Positions 8,535 to 16,949 of a stretch of 64,000 nucleotides of DNA are shown here, piece after piece; position 1 is the first letter of the stretch, and each line of letters begins with the position of its first letter. The position numbers and the translations under genes are program-made. Origin of the DNA: Bowmanella sp. JS7-9 (lineage in GTDB: Bacteria > Pseudomonadota > Gammaproteobacteria > Enterobacterales > Alteromonadaceae); contig NZ_JXSY01000021.1 of the NCBI RefSeq assembly GCF_004329715.1, forward strand, positions 62,001 to 126,000. The letters run 5' to 3'. The notes below the pieces were generated by a model. It saw only the letters and a list, made by a program, of their open reading frames with translations, did not search any database and had not been told where the DNA came from.

Positions 8535-9749
8535 TCAGGCGGACAGTGGTACCACGGCGCAGTCCTGATTGTGGGTTTGGTTGATCACCACAATGCTGGC
8601 TTTGCGGAAGAAATTAAATTCTGTGGCGGTAGCAGAGGTATACGCCCCCATCATCCGGCCGATAATCAAATCACCGTTGTGTAATTCTGGCAGCAGAATA
8701 TTTTCTTCAATCACGTCTATGCTGTCGCAGGTTGGGCCTGCCAGCACACAAGGCTGACGCTCGCCGAAGAAATTCAGGCTATCAATTGGGTAATGGGTAT
8801 GGTCAAACAAAATGCCACTGTATGAGCCATATACACCGTCATCCAGGTAATACCACCACTTGCCTTCGCGCTGCGCTTTGCCCATCACGGTTGCGACTGC
8901 GGTCATGGCCGGAGCGGCAATAAAACGTCCCGGCTCGGCGAGCAACCGTGTACCCGCAGGCAAGGTTGCCAGCGCGGCACGAATCGGTGCACAGAAGGTA
9001 TCGATTGGTAATACCGGCTCGACATAGTCGACCGGGAACCCGCCACCGATATCGACGGTATTTAATGAGGGTAAACCCAATTCAGCGGCCTGACGGATAA
9101 TCTCGCCACAGGCACGAATCGCTTCCACATGCTTACTCGGATCCAGTGCTTGCGAGCCCACATGGAAAGATAGCCCGGTCACGCAGATGCCCAGTTCAGC
9201 CGCTTGCGCGAGCAGCGATAATGCATCTTCCGGGCGACAGCCAAACTTTTTGGACAAATCCACCTTGGTGGCGAGACTGCGGAAACTCACGCGCAGTAAC
9301 AGTTTGACCTGATCGCGATAAGGCACAAATTTCAGCAGTTCATCCTGGTTATCAAATACCAGGGTGTTACAACCAAAACCCAGCGCATGGCGAATATCGC
9401 TATCGCGTTTGATGGGATGGGTATGAATGGTATTGGTCGGTGCAACACCCAGTGACGCGACTAAATCCACTTCTCCATTGGTGGCTAAATCGAAACAGGC
9501 GCCTTCTTCCATCAGGGTAGTGACTACATCTGCATGGGGCAGGGGTTTGAGCGCATAGTGCAATTGCACACCGGGTAAGGCCTGCTGCAAAGCGCGGTAT
9601 TGACGGCGGACTGCATTGCAATCGAGGATCAAGAGTGGTGAGCCATGGATGGCGACCAGACGTTTGATACGTTCGGCTTCGATCAGGCTGTCCTGATGAT
9701 CCAGCGAATCAGCAGGGGTGTGAATAACTTCAAGCAGGTTTAGCTGCAT
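8535..9749 (-). CDS. Type III (alanine racemase fold) ornithine/lysine decarboxylase
   Basis: This 404-residue PLP enzyme most likely converts ornithine to putrescine; lysine is a possible second substrate. Eukaryotic-type ODC motifs are all present: PLP lysine in YALKPLPHADVV (Lys68), HVGSQ (196-200), GGGFPVDY (235-242), EPGRF (272-276) and the catalytic Cys in GPTCDSID (Cys341). The start is set by GAGGATGCT before the ATG; the frame stays open 47 codons further upstream but that part is probably leader RNA. The leader carries two alternative helices that might respond to polyamines. It is unrelated to the fold I SpeC of E. coli, so that symbol is not used. Confidence 0.9.
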   Translation of the reverse strand: MQLNLLEVIHTPADSLDHQDSLIEAERIKRLVAIHGSPLLILDCNAVRRQYRALQQALPGVQLHYALKPLPHADVVTTLMEEGACFDLATNGEVDLVASLGVAPTNTIHTHPIKRDSDIRHALGFGCNTLVFDNQDELLKFVPYRDQVKLLLRVSFRSLATKVDLSKKFGCRPEDALSLLAQAAELGICVTGLSFHVGSQALDPSKHVEAIRACGEIIRQAAELGLPSLNTVDIGGGFPVDYVEPVLPIDTFCAPIRAALATLPAGTRLLAEPGRFIAAPAMTAVATVMGKAQREGKWWYYLDDGVYGSYSGILFDHTHYPIDSLNFFGERQPCVLAGPTCDSIDVIEENILLPELHNGDLIIGRMMGAYTSATATEFNFFRKASIVVINQTHNQDCAVVPLSA

Positions 9750-9780
9750 AGCATCCTCAAATCGACTGCGGTTGGCAGTA

Positions 9781-9822
9781 CAGTGGGTTAGCGAGCACTG
9801 AGAGAACATTACCCACTCAGTG
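9781..9822 (-). promoter_or_regulatory. Leader of the decarboxylase gene with two competing helices
   Basis: AGTGGGT (9782-9788) can pair with ACCCACT (9811-9817). CACTGAG (9796-9802) can pair with CTCAGTG (9816-9822). Both are perfect 7-bp helices and they share bases 9816-9817, so only one can form fully. A -10-like TATAAG lies about 80 bases further upstream on the minus strand (9902-9907), but no convincing -35 goes with it. Confidence 0.4.
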
Positions 9823-9977
9823 GACAATCTATTCTGAATAGTTACTCGCCGGCGCTTTGAGGAGCCCAGACGCTGATTGGCTATCAGCAATTTGCGCGCA
9901 TCTTATACTAAGCGCTAACAGTAGCAAGGGATTTTAATCGAACGATTAAGTGAAATTGGCTGGGTAAAAATTCGACA

Positions 9978-10004
9978 AAATAAAAAGGCTGCCGAAGCAG
10001 CCTT
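9978..10004 (-). terminator. Intrinsic terminator of the M43 protease gene
   Basis: AAGGCTGC and GCAGCCTT form an 8-bp stem around CGAA. On the minus strand a TTTTATTTTG tract follows. It sits just after the protease stop codon. Confidence 0.87.
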
Positions 10005-10014
10005 GTGGGTGTAA

Positions 10015-10932
10015 TTACAATCCGCGGAAGGTTTGCGATTGTTGATCGGCACGCAGTGCCTGACCTTCGCTGAACTCGTACATACAGGCGTCGTCGGTAT
10101 AGTCCATAAAGTTGTTGATAGGATCTAAACCGCTGGCATTTTTACCTGATGTACAGGAGTCGCGACCGACCGGGCAACCATATGCGGCGCTTTTCTCTGC
10201 AGGGGTATCGCTGACATAGTCACCGCTGCCGCCACAACCACCCTGGAAGGTGTGATACAGGCCAAGCCAGTGACCTACTTCGTGAGTACCGGTATCGCCT
10301 TCGTTGTATGGAGCGGCCGTGCCACCAGGCAGTGACGAGAACAGCACTACCACGCCATCGTTTTCCGGATTGGAGGCGTAGTCAGATGGGAAGGTCGCCC
10401 AACCCAGTAAACCGCCCCCCATATTGTTGGTATAGAAGTTCAAATCGCCGGCATCACCCTGACGCAGGGTAGATTTCATATCGCGCTCGGCTGCGCTGCC
10501 ATAGCCTGCGGTATACCAGCTATTGTTGGCCGTGGTGGTAACCTGTACCAGATTAAAGGTAAACGGTGTGTTGGCATACGCTTCGTTCAATACTTGCATC
10601 TGGGCGTTGACGGTGCCCGATGACAGATTGCCGTTACCACTGCTATCGGTGATCACATGGAAATACACATCAACGACCACCGAGCCGTCCGGGCGTGGTT
10701 GGTTGCCGCCGCCATTTCCACCACCTGGCTTACCTTTTTGGTTGCCCTGTAACTGGCGGAAATAGGTTTCGCGCAACTCTGCCTGTTTAGCAGATGGGGT
10801 AGGTGTGCCGCAGCGTAAGAACTTGGCGTTGTCGTTGGCATGGGCAATGGCATGTTCATTAACAGCAACGGCATTGGTGGCCAGTGAGCCACCGGCTAAC
10901 AGTAGAGATAGGGTAAGATGTTTTAACTTCAT
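10015..10932 (-). CDS. Secreted M43 (pappalysin-like) zinc metalloprotease
   Basis: The 305-residue protein has a clear signal peptide (hydrophobic core [13 protein letters not shown]) and a Gly/Pro-rich linker (about 66-83). The catalytic domain contains the extended zinc motif [11 protein letters not shown] (217-227) and a Met-turn region in [12 protein letters not shown], as in the M43B cytophagalysin/pappalysin family. Several cysteines in the last 70 residues are likely disulfide bonded. It should be an extracellular protease; the target is unknown. AGGAAC precedes the ATG. The gene has a terminator and appears to be a single-gene unit. Confidence 0.9.
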   Translation of the reverse strand: MKLKHLTLSLLLAGGSLATNAVAVNEHAIAHANDNAKFLRCGTPTPSAKQAELRETYFRQLQGNQKGKPGGGNGGGNQPRPDGSVVVDVYFHVITDSSGNGNLSSGTVNAQMQVLNEAYANTPFTFNLVQVTTTANNSWYTAGYGSAAERDMKSTLRQGDAGDLNFYTNNMGGGLLGWATFPSDYASNPENDGVVVLFSSLPGGTAAPYNEGDTGTHEVGHWLGLYHTFQGGCGGSGDYVSDTPAEKSAAYGCPVGRDSCTSGKNASGLDPINNFMDYTDDACMYEFSEGQALRADQQSQTFRGL

Positions 10933-11168
10933 GGGTTGTTCCTGGAATCATTATTTTTAAACGTATCGCGGCGATAAAGGCATATGGTTTTAGTAGTGTG
11001 CCGGGCTGCCGCGTACAGACGGTATCGTCATGACGATACTCTGACTCTAACCCTATGTGATTAATTTTCAAGCAAAAACGAGGTGTTAATTAGGTTAAAT
11101 TGCCGTGCATTTGAACTGATTTTTTCTACAACTCAACGCTGGCGCAGGATACAGAAGTGGTCGGAATA

Positions 11169-11188
11169 GTGGCATCGGATGATGCCAC
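11169..11188 (-). other. Hairpin downstream of tdk
   Basis: GTGGCATC pairs with GATGCCAC around a GGAT loop, 12 bases beyond the tdk stop. No T tract follows on the minus strand, so it may protect the 3' end and is a poor terminator. The rest of the gap up to the M43 gene (to 11199 from 10933) shows no other gene. Confidence 0.45.
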
Positions 11189-11199
11189 CTGATGAATTT

Positions 11200-11775
11200 T
11201 TACCAGACGAGATCGCGAAAATGTTTACGGCACATGGAGACATACTGGTCGTTGCCACCAATGGCGACCTGTTCGCCATCGCGCACTGCATTGCCGTTTT
11301 CATCCATGCGTACCACAAAATTGGCCTTGCGCCCGCAATGACAGACGGTTTTTAGCTCGACCATCTTGTCGCACCAGGCCAGCAGGTATTTGCTACCGCT
11401 AAAGGTTTCGCCGGTGAAGTCGGTTCGCAGGCCGTAAGCCAATACCGGGATATCCAGTTCATCCACCACCTGGGTCAGCTGCATGACCTGCTGTTTGGAA
11501 AGGAACTGCGCCTCATCAATAAACACGCAATCCAGTGGCTGCTGATTGTGCAGCTTATGCATTTCTTTAAACAGATTGGTTTCTTCATTGAACAGACTGG
11601 CTTCGGCCTTAAGACCAATGCGCGAGGCAATTAAGCCTTTACCAAAGCGGTCGTCCAGGGCGGCGGTGTACAGCGCCACATGCATACCGCGCTCACGGTA
11701 GTTATATGCAGACTGGAGTAAAGAGGTGGATTTGCCGGCATTCATTGCCGAATAGTAGAAGTAGAGCTGTGCCAC
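11200..11775 (-). CDS. tdk: Thymidine kinase (type II)
   Basis: Tdk phosphorylates thymidine to dTMP in nucleoside salvage. The 191-residue protein starts [20 protein letters not shown] with the P-loop at residues 9-17. It continues with the DEAQF box, the lasso region [20 protein letters not shown] and zinc cysteines in CHCGRK and CRKH. The sequence closely follows E. coli Tdk, but the C-terminus is about 14 residues shorter. The start is a GTG. It lies alone between the M43 protease and the formaldehyde genes. Confidence 0.96.
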   Translation of the reverse strand: MAQLYFYYSAMNAGKSTSLLQSAYNYRERGMHVALYTAALDDRFGKGLIASRIGLKAEASLFNEETNLFKEMHKLHNQQPLDCVFIDEAQFLSKQQVMQLTQVVDELDIPVLAYGLRTDFTGETFSGSKYLLAWCDKMVELKTVCHCGRKANFVVRMDENGNAVRDGEQVAIGGNDQYVSMCRKHFRDLVW

Positions 11776-11866
11776 AACGAGACTGCCTGTTGAGAAAAAA
11801 CTGCGCCAATGGTTGCCGATTTAACCACAAAAAGAAAGGGCTAAATCGGCTCCCAAGCGGATTTGG

Positions 11867-12711
11867 CTAGCCTGGTTTGTGCAATGCCTGCGCATGGAAC
11901 GCGATATGTGCATCAATAAAGCTGCTAATGAAATAGTAGCTATGGTCATAGCCATCATGGTACTGGATATCTGCTGCGACCTGTTGTTGCTGACACTGTT
12001 GCTCAAACGGTTTGGTCAGTTGTTGCGAGTCGAGAAAATTATCTGCCAGCCCCTGATCAATTTTGACCGGCAGCTTCAGCCCGTGCTTTTTCAATAACAA
12101 ACACGCATCGAAATCAGCCCATTGAGCCTGATCGTCACCCAGGTACGCGTTAAACGCTTTTTGCCCCCAGGGGCAAGTAGTGGGGGAGACGATGGGCGCG
12201 AAGGCACTCACTGAGCAATAGTTTTGCGGGTGTTTAATCGCCAGCGTCAGCGCCCCATGACCGCCCATACTGTGGCCTGAAATAGATGCACGACCATTGG
12301 TATTAAATGCCTGGGTGATCAATGCCGGCAATTCTTCGACCACGTAATCTGCCATGCGATAGTGCGCTGACCACGGCGCCTGGGTGGCATTGAGATAGAA
12401 CCCCGCACCTTTACCCAAATCGTAGGCGTCATCATCCGCCACGTCATCGCCACGCGGGCTGGTGTCCGGAATGACCAGAATAATGCCATGTTCAGCGGCG
12501 GCGCGCTGCGCCGCGGATTTTTGCGAAAAGTTCTCGTCAGTGCAGGTCAGGCCGGACAACCAGTACAACACCGGCAGGGCCTGATGCTCCGCCTGTGGCG
12601 GTAAGTACACTGAAAACTGCATCGTACAGTTCAGCACCGCCGACTGATGTTTGTACTGACGTTGCCAACCGTCATGCAGGCGGTGACTGGCGATAGGTTC
12701 AAGGTTGGTCA

Positions 12712-12712
<1 letters not shown>
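11867..12712 (-). CDS. fghA: S-formylglutathione hydrolase
   Basis: This 281-residue alpha/beta hydrolase releases formate and glutathione from S-formylglutathione, the second step of glutathione-dependent formaldehyde detoxification. The nucleophile lies in GHSMGG (Ser148), with Asp224 in GLADNF and His257 in DHSYYF completing the triad. The motif YWLSGLTCTDENF is typical of the esterase D/FghA family. Its ATG overlaps the stop of the upstream adhC gene by one base (TGATG), so the two enzymes are translationally coupled and made together. Confidence 0.95.
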
Positions 12713-13863
<1,151 letters not shown>

Positions 13864-13956
13864 TTATGATAAGTAAAGTAATCAGCATAGCGTGCGATGA
13901 GCAACGCGCCGGGTTTTATTGGGATTGTACGTGAGCGCTTATTGTGGATAATCCTG

Positions 13957-13980
13957 TTGTAATGAAAATTATTATTACAA
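13957..13980. promoter_or_regulatory. LysR-type operator between adhC and lysR
   Basis: TTGTAAT and ATTACAA form a perfect inverted repeat with a 10-base AT-rich spacer, containing the T-N11-A core of LysR sites. It ends 11 bases before the LysR start codon and about 100 bases upstream of adhC. Confidence 0.7.
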
Positions 13981-13991
13981 ATATGAAATAA

Positions 13992-14879
13992 ATGCAGGAT
14001 TGGGAAGGAGTTAATGAGTTTGTTGCGGTGGTCGACGCCGGCTCCTTTACCGGTGCGGCCAGACGACTGCAGTGCTCGGTGGTGAATATCAGCCGTAAGG
14101 TTGCCACGCTGGAAGCGACGCTGGCAGTAAGGTTACTGAACCGCACCACACGCAAAGTGACGATGACTGAAGCCGGGCAGTTGTTTTATCAACATTGCCG
14201 GGTGCTGGTGGATGGGCTGCAACAGGCACAGCAGGCGTTGCAGCAACTGCAGCAAAGTCCGGCGGGCAAGCTGAGGGTTACCGCACCTGTCACCTATGGT
14301 GAGCGTTATATTGCGCCACTGCTCAATCGTTTTATGCAGCAGTATCCGCAGCTGGAACTGGATTTGGTACTGACCAATCAAACTCTGGATTTGCTTGAGC
14401 ATAATGTGGATGTGGCGGTGCGCCTCGGTCGCCTGGCCGACTCCAGCCTGATCGCGCGGCGCCTGGCCAATCGTCAGGTCTACGTATGTGGCTCACCCGC
14501 TTATTTAAACGCCCATGGCACACCACTGCGTTTACAGGACTTGTCGCGTCATCAGTGCCTGCTCGGCAGTCTGGATGTGTGGCGCTTTCAGGAACAGGGT
14601 AAGTTAAGAACCATGCGGGTGCATGGGCGCTTGCGCTGCAATTCTGGCAGCGCACTGCTGGATGCCGCCAGGCAGGGCTTAGGGCTGGTACAACTGCCGG
14701 ATTATTATGTGAAAGAGGCGCTGGCCAGCGGCCAGTTGCGTGAAGTGCTGGCCGATTATCGGGACGCAAGTGAAGGCGTATGGGCGGTATATAGTCAGAA
14801 CCGCCAGTTGGCGCCGAAAGTGGCGATGCTGGTGGACTATTTACATAGCCATTTGCCACACAGGGTGGGCGACCTATGA
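13992..14879 (+). CDS. LysR-family transcriptional regulator, probably of the formaldehyde operon
   Basis: The 295-residue protein has an N-terminal winged helix-turn-helix (about residues 1-60: FVAVVDAGSFTGAARRLQCS then NRTTRKVTMTEAGQLFY). A Gln-rich linker helix (QQAQQALQQLQQ) leads into a type 2 periplasmic-binding fold for effector sensing. The gene is divergent from adhC-fghA and shares a palindrome with it. Inference: it senses formaldehyde stress and controls that operon; such pairs are common in proteobacteria. The ribosome site before the ATG is poor. Its stop overlaps the start of the next gene. Confidence 0.88.
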   Translation: MQDWEGVNEFVAVVDAGSFTGAARRLQCSVVNISRKVATLEATLAVRLLNRTTRKVTMTEAGQLFYQHCRVLVDGLQQAQQALQQLQQSPAGKLRVTAPVTYGERYIAPLLNRFMQQYPQLELDLVLTNQTLDLLEHNVDVAVRLGRLADSSLIARRLANRQVYVCGSPAYLNAHGTPLRLQDLSRHQCLLGSLDVWRFQEQGKLRTMRVHGRLRCNSGSALLDAARQGLGLVQLPDYYVKEALASGQLREVLADYRDASEGVWAVYSQNRQLAPKVAMLVDYLHSHLPHRVGDL

Positions 14880-15202
14880 CTGACTCGGCACAGCGCTGGT
14901 TTGTGTATCTGATCCGGAATCGGTTGAATCAGCTTTATACCGGTATCACAGTCGATCCCAAGCGTCGGTTTTTGCAACACGCACAGGGTAAGGGCGCTAA
15001 GGCACTGATTGGCAAAGGGCCATTGGAGCTGGTGTTTTGTCATGCCTTGGCGGACAGACGTAGCGCGGCGCAAACCGAATACTGGATTAAGCAGCAAAAC
15101 CGCCAAACCAAGCTGGCAATAATCGCGGGCACGCAACCCTTACCGGTGGACAGTGAGGATTATTTATCTTCGCTACTGCGGGCTTTGTCGGCCAGCAATT
15201 GA
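14876..15202 (+). CDS. GIY-YIG nuclease superfamily protein (YhbQ-like)
   Basis: The 108-residue protein has the GIY-YIG core: FVYLIRN (9-15), LYTGITVDPKRRFLQHAQGKGAK with the conserved Arg, and a Glu in RSAAQTEYWIKQ. This is the UPF0213/YhbQ type of stand-alone nuclease domain, with reported DNA-binding or nuclease roles in relatives but no settled function. Its ATG overlaps the LysR stop (ATGA). Its 3' end overlaps the convergent potassium channel gene by 43 bases, so the last 14 residues (SSLLRALSASN region) may be poorly constrained. Confidence 0.88.
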   Translation: MTDSAQRWFVYLIRNRLNQLYTGITVDPKRRFLQHAQGKGAKALIGKGPLELVFCHALADRRSAAQTEYWIKQQNRQTKLAIIAGTQPLPVDSEDYLSSLLRALSASN

Positions 15203-15945
15203 TCGAGTTTTTCATGCAGACGATTGACCGAATGGGTCAGGTCTTCTACCTGCACATCAATACGGCTCAGGCGTTTACTTTGCAGGGCTAACTGGTCGTC
15301 TTCATCCGGCGTTATAAAGTGTGACACCAGATAACCGGAGATAACGCCGAATAAACTCACGCCACTCATAATCAGCAGTACCGCAATAATCCGGCCAGTG
15401 GTGGTGACCGGGTAAAAATCGCCGTAGCCTACGGTGGAGATAGTCACCAGCGACCACCATAGGGCATCTTCAGCGGTTTTGATCATGGCACCGGGCGCGT
15501 TATGTTCGACCAGATAAATAGACAGTCCGGCACCACCGATCACCACAATCAATACCGCCATCAGGGTGGCCAGCGTGGTCTGAATTCGCGCTTTAAAGGT
15601 TGGCAGCAGGCTGTAGTGGGCAGCGCGCAGCAGGCGGATAACCCGGAATACCTGTAAAAAGCGCGCCAGCCGAAACGGCTCCACCGCGGGGATACTGGCA
15701 ATTAAGTCGATCCAATGATGCTTCAGATACGTTAGCGGGGAGTCGGCAGTGAGCCAGTTGAACAGAAAATGTGCCAGAAAGATCAGGCAGATAAAGGTAT
15801 CCATGGTCAGCAGATAGTTACGTACGTCGTCTTCTAACGGGACGAGTAACAACACGCTGACCAGCACAACCGCCACCAGTGACAGCAGCATCATGCCGAT
15901 ATCAAACGGCTTCAGGGCATTGCCGTGGCGGTCGACCAGTTTCAT
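15160..15945 (-). CDS. Voltage-gated-type potassium channel
   Basis: The 261-residue membrane protein has six likely transmembrane segments. An S4-like helix with regularly spaced arginines lies at 91-108 (FRLARFLQVFRVIRLLRA), and the pore has the potassium selectivity filter TVGYGD (171-176). A short cytoplasmic coiled coil ends the protein (RIDVQVEDLTHSVNRLHEKLDQLL), useful for tetramer assembly. The start overlaps the stop of the upstream DUF350 gene by four bases (ATGA). This coupling implies that channel and DUF350 protein work together. Confidence 0.92.
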   Translation of the reverse strand: MKLVDRHGNALKPFDIGMMLLSLVAVVLVSVLLLVPLEDDVRNYLLTMDTFICLIFLAHFLFNWLTADSPLTYLKHHWIDLIASIPAVEPFRLARFLQVFRVIRLLRAAHYSLLPTFKARIQTTLATLMAVLIVVIGGAGLSIYLVEHNAPGAMIKTAEDALWWSLVTISTVGYGDFYPVTTTGRIIAVLLIMSGVSLFGVISGYLVSHFITPDEDDQLALQSKRLSRIDVQVEDLTHSVNRLHEKLDQLLADKARSSEDK

Positions 15946-16847
15946 ACGCTTACGACACCTCTGAGTAACATGGCCATGCCAATGCTTAGAATCATTTCAA
16001 TACTGGCGATGCCGACATTGTGCTGATGATCCACTTCACGTACCAGATTGATACCAAATAACACGATGCGTTTGGCAATCAGTGTCAGCACCACACTGGT
16101 GATTGTCAGGACAGTCGCAACCAGTAACCAGCTCAACAGGTTATTCACATAGGCCTGTGGCTGATACTGAATAATATGTTCACCGGCCGATACCGCAATG
16201 GATACCCCGAGAATTTGCCCGGCATGGCGAACCGCCAGCGCGAACTGCCCGCGTACCAGTGCGTCCTGCATATCATCATTCTGGTTATTTGCCGCGTAAT
16301 GATGCTCTACCGCACGGGTCGTCAGTAAAATCATGGTTAGCGCAACGACAAAGCCAGATGCGATGGCAATCAGGCCATTGATATCAATACTGCGGGTCCA
16401 GCGTAAAACCGAAGACACGATCAGTGCCATGGCGATTGCACCGGCTGCATCGACGAAGGCAATGCTGATATTGCCCTGCATAATTTGGTCGTGCTTGTTA
16501 AAGCGACTGAGAACCAGGCGGTCATGGGCAACCCGGCCCACTTTGATCAGCAATATACCAACCAGGCCATAGCTAATCAGTTTTATCGCCATTTGCTGAT
16601 AGGCCATCATGGTAAAGCTACTGACCACTGCGGTGATCAGCATGGCAATGGATAGCAGGGCCCCTGCGATGCTGATCCCCAACGCAAAATTATCCTTGCG
16701 TGCTAATTCTTCGCGAAAATCGATACGCACCCACAGCGAATACGCCCATCGCATTAACACCAGAATGAACAACCCCAGAAACAGGTCCAGCCCCATCGTT
16801 GTGAGGTCATGGCCACTCAGGGAAATCTGGCTAAGTATTTGCTGCAT
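15942..16847 (-). CDS. DUF350 (YjfL-like) membrane protein with four repeats
   Basis: The 301-residue protein has eight or so hydrophobic helices. I can see four copies of the DUF350 half-motif, each an N-x-A/I-G segment with a Gly-rich helix: at about 52-70 (DNFALGISIAGALLSIAML), 125-148, 200-220 (GQFALAVRHAGQILGV) and 276-297 (HNVGIASIEMILSIGMAM). This suggests repeated duplication of a two-helix unit. DUF350 has no proven activity. The gene is first in an operon with a potassium channel. No clear ribosome site is seen before its ATG. Confidence 0.8.
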   Translation of the reverse strand: MQQILSQISLSGHDLTTMGLDLFLGLFILVLMRWAYSLWVRIDFREELARKDNFALGISIAGALLSIAMLITAVVSSFTMMAYQQMAIKLISYGLVGILLIKVGRVAHDRLVLSRFNKHDQIMQGNISIAFVDAAGAIAMALIVSSVLRWTRSIDINGLIAIASGFVVALTMILLTTRAVEHHYAANNQNDDMQDALVRGQFALAVRHAGQILGVSIAVSAGEHIIQYQPQAYVNNLLSWLLVATVLTITSVVLTLIAKRIVLFGINLVREVDHQHNVGIASIEMILSIGMAMLLRGVVSV

Positions 16848-16949
16848 AACGGAAACATTCTTGTAAACTCATGGCAGTCATGATCAGATCATTCTGCGCG
16901 ACTGGCAAGTATTTATCCCAGACAAGCCAGCCCGCATACCGGAGCAAGC

